From: Sediminicola sp. YIK13
Lineage (GTDB): Bacteria; Bacteroidota; Bacteroidia; Flavobacteriales; Flavobacteriaceae
NCBI RefSeq assembly: GCF_001430825.1
Contig: NZ_CP010535.1
Coordinates: 2,336,501 to 2,400,500, forward strand
Direction: 5' to 3'
DNA: 64,000 nucleotides
Below the pieces are notes generated by a model, which saw nothing but the letters and a program-made list of their open reading frames with translations, made no database searches and was not told the DNA's origin. This document shows, in pieces, positions 43,335 to 52,116 of this stretch. How positions within the stretch are numbered: position 1 is the stretch's first letter; every line of letters begins with the position of its first letter. The position numbers and the translations under genes were made by a program.

Positions 43335-44891
43335 ATGAAAAAAAGTTTACCATTCCTAGTAGTGCTTTTTATGCTACAGGGCATCATCGCCTTTGCCCAG
43401 ACCACACAAGAAATTGTCGATAAAATAGTAAAAGAGGCCAATGAAAATTCTCAATTGGAGCCTTTGGCCCATGAACTTATGGATGTCATCGGCCCTCGTT
43501 TGGTGGGTACCCCACAAATGAAAAAAGCCCATGATTGGGCAGTTCAAAAATACGCCCAATGGGGCATTGCCGCCGAAAATGAAAAATGGGGGCAATGGCG
43601 CGGATGGGAACGCGGTATTACCCATGTAGATCTTGTTTCCCCAAGGGTAGTGAGCCTAAGTGGCATGCAATTGGCCTGGAGTCCAAGTACCCCAAAGAAA
43701 GGCCTTACTGCAGGCATGATGATTATTCCTGATGTAGCCGACTCGTTGGCCTTTCAAAAATGGTTGCCCAATGTGAAGGGAAAATTTGTAATGGTCTCCA
43801 TGATGGAGCCTACCGGTAGGCCCGATTATAATTGGAAAGAGTATGCTACTGAGGAGTCTTTTGAAAAAATGAAGCAAGACAGGAATTCCCTGAACGAAGC
43901 ATGGAGAGAACGCTATAAAAAAACAGGATATACCACTAGAAACATCAATGAGGCCTTGGAGGCTGCTGGGGCAATTGGAATCCTCCAATCCCGTTGGTCA
44001 GAAGGTTTTGGCGCCAATAAAATATTCGGTGCGAACACCAAGAAGATTCCGGTTGTGGATCTTTCCCTGGAAGATTACGGCCTTTTGTACCGAATGGTGG
44101 AACATGGCGAACAACCCATGATTAAAGTGATGGCCGAGTCCAAGGAATTGGGGACCGTGCCCACCTTTAATACCATTGCTACCATCCCAGGGACGGAATT
44201 ACCCAATGAGTACATCATCCTTTCTGCCCATTTCGATTCTTGGGACGGAGCTACTGGGGCTACGGACAATGGTACAGGGACCATTACCATGATGGAAGCA
44301 GCCCGTATCCTTAAAAAAATCTATCCCAACCCAAAACGCACCATTATTGTAGGGCATTGGGGCAGTGAGGAACAAGGGTTGAACGGGTCCCGTGCCTTTG
44401 TGGAAGACCATCCCGAAATCGTTGAAGGATTGCAGGCCTTGTTCAACCAGGACAATGGAACGGGAAGGGTGGTTCGAATTTCTGGCCAAGGCTTTTTAAA
44501 TTCTTATGATTATATGGGCCGTTGGTTGGAAGCTGCACCGGAGTCCATCACAAAACAAATTGAAACTACCTTTCCAGGTACTCCCGCAGGAGGAGGTTCT
44601 GATTACGCCTCTTTTGTGGCTGCCGGTGCCCCTGCATTTTCTTTGAGCTCATTGAATTGGAGCTATTTTGATTATACCTGGCATACCAATTTGGATACCT
44701 ATGATAAAATTGTGTTTGACGATGTGAGGAACAATGCCATATTGACCGCCATCTTGGCCTATATGGCCAGTGAGGACCCTGATAGGACTTCTAGGGAAAA
44801 GGCGGTACTGCATACCAATCCAAGAACTGGGGAACAAAGAGAATGGCCTTCAATGAGATCACCAAATCGTGACGGAGGAAAAAACGAATAA
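43335..44891 (+). CDS. Secreted M28-family metallopeptidase
   Basis: A 518-residue protein from ATG 43335 with a signal peptide (LPFLVVLFMLQGIIAFAQ). A PA-type inserted region occupies the middle. The M28 di-zinc site is readable in order: SAHFDSWDG (His), GATDNGTGT (bridging Asp), GSEEQGLNGS (Glu catalytic and Glu ligand), FNQDNGTGR (Asp) and YTWHTNLDTYDKI (His). It is probably an aminopeptidase or carboxypeptidase acting in the periplasm or outside. A terminator follows the stop. Confidence 0.9.
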   Translation: MKKSLPFLVVLFMLQGIIAFAQTTQEIVDKIVKEANENSQLEPLAHELMDVIGPRLVGTPQMKKAHDWAVQKYAQWGIAAENEKWGQWRGWERGITHVDLVSPRVVSLSGMQLAWSPSTPKKGLTAGMMIIPDVADSLAFQKWLPNVKGKFVMVSMMEPTGRPDYNWKEYATEESFEKMKQDRNSLNEAWRERYKKTGYTTRNINEALEAAGAIGILQSRWSEGFGANKIFGANTKKIPVVDLSLEDYGLLYRMVEHGEQPMIKVMAESKELGTVPTFNTIATIPGTELPNEYIILSAHFDSWDGATGATDNGTGTITMMEAARILKKIYPNPKRTIIVGHWGSEEQGLNGSRAFVEDHPEIVEGLQALFNQDNGTGRVVRISGQGFLNSYDYMGRWLEAAPESITKQIETTFPGTPAGGGSDYASFVAAGAPAFSLSSLNWSYFDYTWHTNLDTYDKIVFDDVRNNAILTAILAYMASEDPDRTSREKAVLHTNPRTGEQREWPSMRSPNRDGGKNE

Positions 44892-44908
44892 CCACTGACA
44901 ACTACCAA

Positions 44909-44953
44909 TAAAAAAGCCCCACAAGGAGAAGATCCATTGTGGGGCTTTTATTT
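44909..44953. terminator. Bidirectional terminator between M28 peptidase and ssb
   Basis: AAAAGCCCCACA pairs with TGTGGGGCTTTT (to 44950) around a 15-nt loop, with A-rich and T-rich flanks. The two genes converge on it. Confidence 0.8.
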
Positions 44954-44963
44954 GTTTTGAGGA

Positions 44964-45296
44964 CTACTTGCCCAACATCAACAGTTCATTGCATTTAATT
45001 TCCGTCACATACCGCTTTTCCCCTTCTTTGGTCTCATAGGAGCGGGACGTAAGCTTCCCGTCTATGGCCACCTCATTCCCTTTGACGAGGTATTTTTCAA
45101 TGATTTCGGCCGTCTTGCCCCAGGCAACGACGTTATGCCATTGGGTGTCCGTTACCTTCTCCCCTTTTGTGTTTTTGTACGTCTCGTTGGTGGCTATGGA
45201 AAATTTAGCGAGTTTACTACCGCTTTCCATGTTCACAATTTCTGGGTCGTTCCCCAAGTTTCCAATCAACTGTACTCTGTTTCTAAGTGCGTTCAT
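44964..45296 (-). CDS. ssb: Single-stranded DNA-binding protein, short form
   Basis: A 110-residue OB-fold protein from ATG 45296 (MNALRNRVQLIGNLGNDP). The SSB core is complete: KLAKFSIATNE, TQWHNVVAWGKTAEIIEKYL and KGNEVAIDGKLTSRSY. It ends soon after the last strand (ELLMLGK) and lacks the long linker and acidic DDDIPF-type tip that recruits repair enzymes. It is therefore probably a secondary SSB paralogue with the replication form elsewhere. Upstream on its strand is a TAGGTTTG promoter box. Confidence 0.92.
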   Translation of the reverse strand: MNALRNRVQLIGNLGNDPEIVNMESGSKLAKFSIATNETYKNTKGEKVTDTQWHNVVAWGKTAEIIEKYLVKGNEVAIDGKLTSRSYETKEGEKRYVTEIKCNELLMLGK

Positions 45297-45354
45297 AATT
45301 TTAATTTTAATGGTTTTACAGTTCATACTATCGAGTTCCTATGTTTCGACGGTA

Positions 45355-45362
45355 CAAACCTA
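45355..45362 (-). promoter_or_regulatory. Putative -7 box for ssb
   Basis: On the minus strand TAGGTTTG matches TAnnTTTG, 58 bp before the ssb ATG. No exact TTG -33 is seen at 19-21 bp spacing. Confidence 0.35.
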
Positions 45363-45585
45363 CCACCCCTTTTGCGCTGCACTCGGTTTGGAAATAGTTA
45401 CTTTCGTTTACAAACGTTTGTAGTCGTTTGTAGTCCTTTTATAATTATTGGCAACCCAACCTATTGTGGCCTATTATTTTCTATATTTAGAGAACACTAA
45501 TGGATATGCCTGAATATCACGGCCTTGTTCAATTGTTGGCAGTAATTACATACGATAAATTTCATTTTAACAAAATTTCAAAAAA

Positions 45586-46014
45586 ATGAAAATAGCAACA
45601 TTTCTAACATTTGTGGGTGATCAATGCGGAAAGGCAGCAGAAGCCATAAATTTCTACACTTCTGTATTTCCAAATTCGAAAATCAAAAGCATAATCAAAT
45701 ACGCAGAAGGAGAAGCTGGCGGGACCCCGGAACTTATTAAGTATGGTGTTTTTATATTAAATGGTACAGAGTACATGGTTTCCGAAAGTAATTATGACCA
45801 CCCATGGACTTTTACACCAGGGGTATCCCTTTTCGTTACATGCAACTCTGAAAGTGAGATACAAACCTTATTCGAAGAACTTTCTTCAAATGGCGGCCAG
45901 ATTATGGTCCCCCTCGACAATTATGAGGGTTCTGGCGATTACGGCTTTGGTAAAAAATTCGGATGGTGTGAGGACAAATATGGCATTTCATGGCAACTTA
46001 ATCTTTCGGAATAA
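45586..46014 (+). CDS. PhnB-like VOC protein
   Basis: A 142-residue protein of the PhnB/3-demethylubiquinone methyltransferase-like VOC group. It begins KIATFLTFVGDQCGKAAEAINFYTSVF, includes ESNYDHPWTFTPGVSLFVTC, and ends GKKFGWCEDKYGISWQLNL, all standard for the family. The true function of these small proteins is mostly unknown. It lies at the left edge of an AT-rich accessory region. Confidence 0.85.
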   Translation: MKIATFLTFVGDQCGKAAEAINFYTSVFPNSKIKSIIKYAEGEAGGTPELIKYGVFILNGTEYMVSESNYDHPWTFTPGVSLFVTCNSESEIQTLFEELSSNGGQIMVPLDNYEGSGDYGFGKKFGWCEDKYGISWQLNLSE

Positions 46015-46174
46015 ATTCGAATTATGATATAAGTCGCACTACTTTGAGGGACAAATGAAATAAAAAAATTTAAAATAACTATTGCCGATAATGTAAAAGA
46101 AATCAAAGTTCCCATTGGGTTGCTACGCTTCATGCCGTCCCGATTGCTATTGGGATAGATCAAAAAGCTGAAAA

Positions 46175-46930
46175 ATGATAAAATTCTTTAGAAATATTCG
46201 ACAAAATCTGTTGACCGAAAATAAGATCAGCAAATACATATTGTACGCAATCGGCGAGATAATACTTGTTGTCATAGGGATATTGATTGCATTACAAATA
46301 AACAATGCAAATGAAAACCGCAAGTCGGCTGAACAAGAAACTTTATACCTAAATCGTCTGCTTTCTGAAAATAAAGATGACATTAATACTTTCAAAAATA
46401 ATATTGCAGATTTAGAAAAAGGAATTGAAACAATAGAACAGCTATCCCTGGCATTAAACTCAACTAAACCTAAAGACCAGGAGCTCGTTGATGCTGCCAA
46501 TAATTATTTTGGATACGGAAGCATCTATCCTATATTTTCTTCTTCAACTTCAACTTTTGAGGACCTATCCAGTACAGGAAACTTAAAGGACATACGCAAT
46601 GCAGATTTGCGCAATGAACTGGTTAAACATTATGCAAAACATAAACAAATAGCGGAGTGGATCAGTATTGGAACGGAATGGGCTTTACCGAATGATGCAC
46701 CATTCACCTACAACAATAGCATTATGAGATTTGAACCTGAATCGGCTTTTCTTTTTGGAGAGCAAAATCAATCCGATTTGGCGAATCATTTGAAAGATAA
46801 AAAAGATGAGTATATCAACAATGCCGCAGTGCACTATTGGATAAATAAAGACGCTATCAATAAACTCAAGAACCTGATTAATGACACAGATCTAATCATT
46901 GAATTAATTGAAAAGGAAACAAAGAAATAA
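46175..46930 (+). CDS. DUF6090 family membrane protein, copy 1
   Basis: A 251-residue protein with the DUF6090 head: MIKFFRNIRQNLLTENKISK, a single membrane helix (YILYAIGEIILVVIGILIAL, about residues 24-43), then INNANENRK. The rest is a soluble helical domain of about 200 residues, probably periplasmic. The function of DUF6090 is unknown, and the family is frequent in accessory parts of flavobacterial genomes. It is first of three tandem paralogues (15 bp to the next). Confidence 0.8.
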   Translation: MIKFFRNIRQNLLTENKISKYILYAIGEIILVVIGILIALQINNANENRKSAEQETLYLNRLLSENKDDINTFKNNIADLEKGIETIEQLSLALNSTKPKDQELVDAANNYFGYGSIYPIFSSSTSTFEDLSSTGNLKDIRNADLRNELVKHYAKHKQIAEWISIGTEWALPNDAPFTYNNSIMRFEPESAFLFGEQNQSDLANHLKDKKDEYINNAAVHYWINKDAINKLKNLINDTDLIIELIEKETKK

Positions 46931-46945
46931 GCAAGGTAAAATCCA

Positions 46946-48226
46946 ATGATAAAATTTTTTAGAAAAATCCGTAAAAGACTGTTGGCCCAAAGCCGATTCA
47001 GTAAATATTTACTTTACGCAATTGGCGAGATAGTATTAGTTGTCATCGGTATACTTATTGCACTTCAAATAAATAATTGGAATCAGAACAAACTAGAACA
47101 AAATTCCTTATCGGCATATTTAACCAGTATATCTCAAAATATCAAAGTTGATATTAAAAATTTAGAATACTTAAAAACCACTAGAAAAAATATTATTGCA
47201 CGAATTCCACATTTGACTTTTGCACTAACAAATTCCGATTTTTTAGAAAGAAAAGATGTCAAATTTGGATCTGAAGCATTATCCATATTATCCAATTTCG
47301 AGTATTTCAATGCAGATTTAAGTGGATTCGAATCCATTAAAAATTCTGGATATTTAAGTAAATTAAAAGGTAAGGATATAGAAAATCTTATTTACAAATA
47401 TTACAATCTGGTTCAAGAAATAAATACCAAAGAAAAAGATTTTAATGAAATTCTTAAGAATTCTTATAGTGATCTTTCTAGACAGGGCTTTGAAAAACTA
47501 ATTTATTTAAACTATCCGGATTACATAGGTGATCAAAATGAATTAATTGAACTGCAGCCCTATTTAAAAGAAATGCTGTTTCATCCCTCCGCAATATCAT
47601 TGTACAATCAAACTTATGACAGAGGACCTGAATTAGTAATAAAATACGACAATCTCAGTATTATCGGTGCCGAAATTGTACGAATGATTGAAAACAACAT
47701 CAATTCACTTGATTCCGTGGCATTAAAAAATTTGGATAACATATTTAACCCTAAAAGCACAAAAGGCTATTCTCAAATAGTTTCCAATGGAGCTCCAACA
47801 GGTTTTTTTGATAGCGGATATGCTTCTTTTAATGGCGAACCTGTAATTATGATTCCTGAAATAAACAAAATGGATTTTCATGTGCCTGATACAGAATGGT
47901 CGGTTGCTTATTTTAGGCATCCATCTAATGCAATGATAGAAAGACCATCAAAAGACTATTCAGATTATAGATCACTCAAATTAGAACTAAAAGGTGCTAC
48001 TGGTGGGGAAACCGTATTCATAGCTTTAAAAGATTCAAATGATGCAGATGATGGTTCAGAAAGCAGGGTTTTCTTAACGCTATCAAACGAATGGAAAACT
48101 TACGAGATTCCGCTTTCAAAATTTAAAACCGCTGATTTAAAGGATTTATTTGTTGTCACAAGTTTCGTATTTCTTAATGGCCAACAAAGTTTAAGCATTA
48201 GGAACTTAGAATTTTTAAAAAAATAA
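46946..48226 (+). CDS. DUF6090 family membrane protein, copy 2, with added C-terminal beta domain
   Basis: A 426-residue protein. Residues 1-50 repeat the DUF6090 head (MIKFFRKIRKRLLAQSRFSK, then a membrane helix, then QINNWNQNK), and residues 50-260 match the helical part. Unlike its neighbours it continues with about 165 residues, from NIFNPKSTKGY to LSIRNLEFLKK, that read as a beta-sandwich (YRSLKLELKGATGGETVFIA, RVFLTLSNEWKTYEIPLSKF) similar in style to carbohydrate-binding or CIA30-like domains. The assignment is by pattern. It could attach the family to an extracytoplasmic ligand. Confidence 0.75.
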   Translation: MIKFFRKIRKRLLAQSRFSKYLLYAIGEIVLVVIGILIALQINNWNQNKLEQNSLSAYLTSISQNIKVDIKNLEYLKTTRKNIIARIPHLTFALTNSDFLERKDVKFGSEALSILSNFEYFNADLSGFESIKNSGYLSKLKGKDIENLIYKYYNLVQEINTKEKDFNEILKNSYSDLSRQGFEKLIYLNYPDYIGDQNELIELQPYLKEMLFHPSAISLYNQTYDRGPELVIKYDNLSIIGAEIVRMIENNINSLDSVALKNLDNIFNPKSTKGYSQIVSNGAPTGFFDSGYASFNGEPVIMIPEINKMDFHVPDTEWSVAYFRHPSNAMIERPSKDYSDYRSLKLELKGATGGETVFIALKDSNDADDGSESRVFLTLSNEWKTYEIPLSKFKTADLKDLFVVTSFVFLNGQQSLSIRNLEFLKK

Positions 48227-48332
48227 CGAATGGCATACCAATTAAAAATTATTTAAGGTGCCGAAAATATAGGTACGACAGACCTTTAATAATACAGAGC
48301 CAGACGGTGTTCTAGCCAAAAAAACAAATAAT

Positions 48333-49046
48333 ATGATAAAGTTCTTCAGACATATTAGACAACAATTGTTGTCTGAAAATAAATTTAGCAAATACCTGCT
48401 CTATGCAATCGGTGAAATTATCCTTGTGGTTATAGGGATTTTAATTGCGCTTCAATTAAACAATCTAAACGAAAATAAAAAAAATGACATATTTGAAAAG
48501 GAAATTCTTAATCAGGTTCAGGAAAATTTAAAAGGCGATTTGTTGGTCTTGAAAAAAATTGAATTAAATTTCGATAAAGCCATCTCCGCTTCCAATAAAA
48601 TATTAATTGCAGAGGAATCCCAAAAAACTGAGGATAGTATTAAAATTTGGCTTGGTTCAGTAATTCAGTTTGATAGGTTTCAACCTCTAACCAATGCTTA
48701 TGAGGTACTAAAATCGAATGGATTGGATAGAATTTCAAATAAACAATTACGATTTTTACTAGGGAAGTATTATGACGATGAGGCCTTGAGAATGATTAAA
48801 TCAACAAACGATATCGAACTAGCTTTTAATGAACACTGGATCCCTATCTTATTTGAAGAAACAGTTGAATTTGAATTTAAAAAATCGATTGAACTAAAAG
48901 ATTATAGCGTTTTGCTAAAACCGTCAAAAGAACGAAATATCTTAAAATTACATCGTGACAATTATGCCTCTGGAATCAATAAAATTAAGAATGGTATTAG
49001 GACAATTGAAGAGCTACAAAATTTAATAACGAAAGAAAAAAAATAA
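48333..49046 (+). CDS. DUF6090 family membrane protein, copy 3
   Basis: A 237-residue protein with head MIKFFRHIRQQLLSENKFSK and the same single membrane helix, followed by LNNLNENKK and a helical soluble domain. It differs enough from copies 1 and 2 in the soluble part that the three are old paralogues, not a fresh duplication. A 106-bp gap separates it from copy 2, so it may have its own promoter. Confidence 0.8.
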   Translation: MIKFFRHIRQQLLSENKFSKYLLYAIGEIILVVIGILIALQLNNLNENKKNDIFEKEILNQVQENLKGDLLVLKKIELNFDKAISASNKILIAEESQKTEDSIKIWLGSVIQFDRFQPLTNAYEVLKSNGLDRISNKQLRFLLGKYYDDEALRMIKSTNDIELAFNEHWIPILFEETVEFEFKKSIELKDYSVLLKPSKERNILKLHRDNYASGINKIKNGIRTIEELQNLITKEKK

Positions 49047-49284
49047 CGGAACCACGATAACAGCTATAAACAAAACTGGCTTCCGGCTTTATCGAATGGT
49101 TAAACGCTTGATTCATTGGTGGTTAAATTATCATGAGTAAAAGCTCTAGTTTTTGAAATCACTGGGAATATATCGATATTACATACAACAAATTCCATTT
49201 AAATTGTTGAGGCAATCATGGAAGATGTTGCACCTAGTTAATGTACATTTGAGATGAAATGATAAAATATTTAAAGAGATACCC
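49047..49284. other. Gap of 238 bp after the DUF6090 cluster
   Basis: No gene or hairpin of note. The segment TTACATACAACAAATTCCAT near 49180 is similar to TTACATACGATAAATTTCAT near 45548, upstream of the PhnB-like gene, so the two edges of the accessory stretch share a short similar sequence. Confidence 0.4.
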
Positions 49285-50976
49285 ATGCGCAACATCTTTG
49301 AGCTATACTGTTTTACATTAATATTAATTTCAATTGCTTTCTTTTCTACTTCAGCTTTAGCACAGCAAAACGAATCTCCAAAGCTTGTGGTCGGGGTAAT
49401 TATTGATCAAATGAGGGCAGATTATCTCTATAAGTACCAGGAAAGATATGGCGAAGACGGTTTTAAGCGTTTATTACGTGAAGGTTTTAATTTTAAAAAT
49501 ACAAATGTCAATTATATCCCATCCGAAACTGCACCCGGTCACGCATCCATTTACACGGGTACAACGCCCTCTTATCATGGGATCATTGGGAATTCATGGT
49601 TTGATAGGAACACCAAAAGTGTTATAGGTAATGTCCAGGACAATCAAGAAAAAATAATAGGCTCGGTTGTGGAAAACCCTTATGGGACCTCTCCAAAAAA
49701 CCTTCTAGCCTCTACCATCACAGATGAATTAAAAAAGGGGAGCAACTTCAAATCTAAGGTAATAAGTATATCAATTAAAGATAGAGGTGCTGTTTTGCCC
49801 GGTGGAAAATCTGCCGACGGTGTTTATTGGCATGACTGGGAATCTAGTCCAGGTTATTTTGTGAGTAGTAGTTATTATATGAAGGACGTTCCCAATTGGG
49901 TGACCAAATTCAACAAACAAGAAAAATCCGATACCTATTTAAATGAAACTTGGAATACCCTTTATCCCATTGAAACTTATGGCTTGAGCGCACCGGATGA
50001 CAATAGTTATGAGCCCTCATTAGGGGAAAAACCCAGCCCAACATTTCCCTATGATTTTAAAACCATGAGGGAAAAGTATCGGGAAAATGGCACTGAATTT
50101 CAATTATTGTGGATTTCCCCTAAAGGAAACACCTTATTGACCGAATTTGCGATCACCGCCATGCAGGAAGAAAAATTGGGTAAGGATGACCACACCGATT
50201 TTCTGAACGTGAGCTATTCCGTACCAGATGTTATTGGACATACTTTTGGTCCTCAATCAGTTGAAATGGAGGATATTTATCTGCGCTTGGACAAGGATAT
50301 TGCTACACTTTTTAAAGCGTTGGACACCGATATAGGAAAGGAAAACTATACCCTATTCCTAACTTCCGACCATGGAGCCATAGAGAATGTATCCTTTTTG
50401 AAAGATAACCAGCAAGATGCCGCTATTGCTAGAATTACTGACGATGGGCGAAAATTAGAGGCATTTCTGGATGCTAAATATGGAAATGCATCTTGGATTA
50501 CTACTGTAAATGGAAATAACCTGTATTTAAATAAAACTACCGTTGACGAAAAAAAATTATCCTTCCCCATCATTCAGAAAGACGCAGCAAATTTTTTAAT
50601 GACCTTACCTGGGGTTTCCCTTGCCTTGACTGCGGATGACCTTCAAACACAGGTATACGAAGAAGGAATTCGTAATACCATTCAAAATGGATATCATGTA
50701 CAAAGGTCAGGAGATATTTTAATAACCTATACCTCCGGCACCATTATACATCCCAATCCCAATATTGACGTTGACGATGTGAATGGTACGGTACATGGAT
50801 CTGGATATTCGTACGATACCCAAGTTCCTTTGATTTGGATTGGAAAAGGCATTACCAAAGGGGAATCTGTAAGGCCTGTACACCCTGTAGATATAGCTCC
50901 TAGTCTATCGATGTTACTTAATATTTCTCTACCCAGTTCCTCACAGGGAAAACCATTGTCAGAACTTTTTGAATAA
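49285..50976 (+). CDS. PafA-like alkaline phosphatase, exported
   Basis: A 563-residue protein with a signal peptide (LILISIAFFSTSALAQQ). It has the PafA-type alkaline phosphatase core: VGVIIDQMRADYL (metal Asp), PSETAPGHASIYTG (nucleophilic Thr), SVPDVIGHTFG (Asp and His), LTSDHGAIENV and NGTVHGSGYSYDTQVPLIW (His). PafA-type enzymes are phosphate-insensitive periplasmic phosphomonoesterases common in Bacteroidota. The stop is 2 bp from the convergent CotH-like gene's end. Confidence 0.88.
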   Translation: MRNIFELYCFTLILISIAFFSTSALAQQNESPKLVVGVIIDQMRADYLYKYQERYGEDGFKRLLREGFNFKNTNVNYIPSETAPGHASIYTGTTPSYHGIIGNSWFDRNTKSVIGNVQDNQEKIIGSVVENPYGTSPKNLLASTITDELKKGSNFKSKVISISIKDRGAVLPGGKSADGVYWHDWESSPGYFVSSSYYMKDVPNWVTKFNKQEKSDTYLNETWNTLYPIETYGLSAPDDNSYEPSLGEKPSPTFPYDFKTMREKYRENGTEFQLLWISPKGNTLLTEFAITAMQEEKLGKDDHTDFLNVSYSVPDVIGHTFGPQSVEMEDIYLRLDKDIATLFKALDTDIGKENYTLFLTSDHGAIENVSFLKDNQQDAAIARITDDGRKLEAFLDAKYGNASWITTVNGNNLYLNKTTVDEKKLSFPIIQKDAANFLMTLPGVSLALTADDLQTQVYEEGIRNTIQNGYHVQRSGDILITYTSGTIIHPNPNIDVDDVNGTVHGSGYSYDTQVPLIWIGKGITKGESVRPVHPVDIAPSLSMLLNISLPSSSQGKPLSELFE

Positions 50977-50978
50977 TG

Positions 50979-52040
50979 TTATTTATCTCGACGGTTATCC
51001 AATATTTCTGATTTGAACTTGTCGGAATCTGCGAGAATATCAAAGAATCCTAAAATGTATTTTTTAGATTTCTGATATTCGTCCGGATTTTCAAAATAGG
51101 TCTTATGATCCTCTAGTATTGCCATCATGTTTGATCGATTTTGCAAAAACTCATCCCGGATGGAGAACATGGTAGCGTTCGATCTTTTAAAGCCTCGATA
51201 CAATCTATCTGTAACAGACTCAAGCGGCAATACCAACCCATCTATCTGAGATACTACGGAATAGCTTGTATCACATAAACCAGACATATCAAAATCATAG
51301 GGAATAGGTATTGAAAAACCGTTTAGGAACAAAAGTTTTTGATTATGCTGATAGCCTGTAGAGAAATCTGTGTTACCGATCATGTATTGAAAAAAAGAAT
51401 TGCGGATAGAGCTTAAGGAGTCTTGTTGTAACGGATGTACATTTCTTTTCATGGTCTTGCCGCCAAATCGGTCTTCCAGCTCATCCATATCTTCAATAAA
51501 AAAAGCCTTTATTCTATGTTTTTCTATCTTCTTCCCTTTTGATTCGCTGAGTGTAAAATCCAAAAGCCTAGTTTTAAAATGATATGGGGATACTACTTCG
51601 TAAAGTTTATAGGCCAATAACTCTTTGATAACGTCATCATTGGCATCTCTCACTTTTAAACAGGGTAGTACTAATTTCAATTCCTTATTTCCTTTGAACA
51701 ATGTCTTTTTGGCATCGTCCTTTTTTATTTTCATTTTAACCGGAGAAAAATAACAGTTCTTACGCCTATAATTACCCCTAGCCCTAATCCTTAGCGGTAA
51801 TGTGTCAAGTGTTTCGGCATCCCTATACGTTAGTAATGTATTTATATAGGTACTATCATTGGTTAGTTTTTTAAGGTCACGATTACTGTACTCCATTTGT
51901 ACTGGTAGTATTTTTGACGTTTTGAACAGTTTTGAAACCTTACCCAATTTTTTACTGGAATCCTCAACTTGACCAATACAGCATAAGGGTATAAAAAAAC
52001 AGATGACAAGTAGTCTCAGATTAGTTTGTATCTTTCCCAT
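50979..52040 (-). CDS. CotH-like protein (tentative), exported
   Basis: A 353-residue protein with a signal peptide (LLVICFFIPLCCIGQ). RIRARGNYRRKNCYFSPVKM near residue 85 resembles the glycine-rich RGN block of CotH-like kinases, and FQYMIGNTDFSTGYQHN followed by IPYDFDMSGL (residues about 217-252) resembles their catalytic Asn/Asp and metal-binding DFD segment. CotH proteins phosphorylate spore-coat or surface proteins in other taxa. The match is distant, and HipA-like folds are an alternative. It converges with the phosphatase gene, an attractive but unproven pairing. Confidence 0.5.
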   Translation of the reverse strand: MGKIQTNLRLLVICFFIPLCCIGQVEDSSKKLGKVSKLFKTSKILPVQMEYSNRDLKKLTNDSTYINTLLTYRDAETLDTLPLRIRARGNYRRKNCYFSPVKMKIKKDDAKKTLFKGNKELKLVLPCLKVRDANDDVIKELLAYKLYEVVSPYHFKTRLLDFTLSESKGKKIEKHRIKAFFIEDMDELEDRFGGKTMKRNVHPLQQDSLSSIRNSFFQYMIGNTDFSTGYQHNQKLLFLNGFSIPIPYDFDMSGLCDTSYSVVSQIDGLVLPLESVTDRLYRGFKRSNATMFSIRDEFLQNRSNMMAILEDHKTYFENPDEYQKSKKYILGFFDILADSDKFKSEILDNRRDK

Positions 52041-52116
52041 TTAACCTTAACTTTACCTTTAAAGTATTAAAAATAAAGCTATTAAACTATACCTTACTTC
52101 TCTAAATTATAAAACG

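Noticed and set aside
45480-49284. Chromosomal integron cassette array
   Set aside because: No integrase gene and no paired attC-like sites with the expected arms were found; only loosely similar edges.
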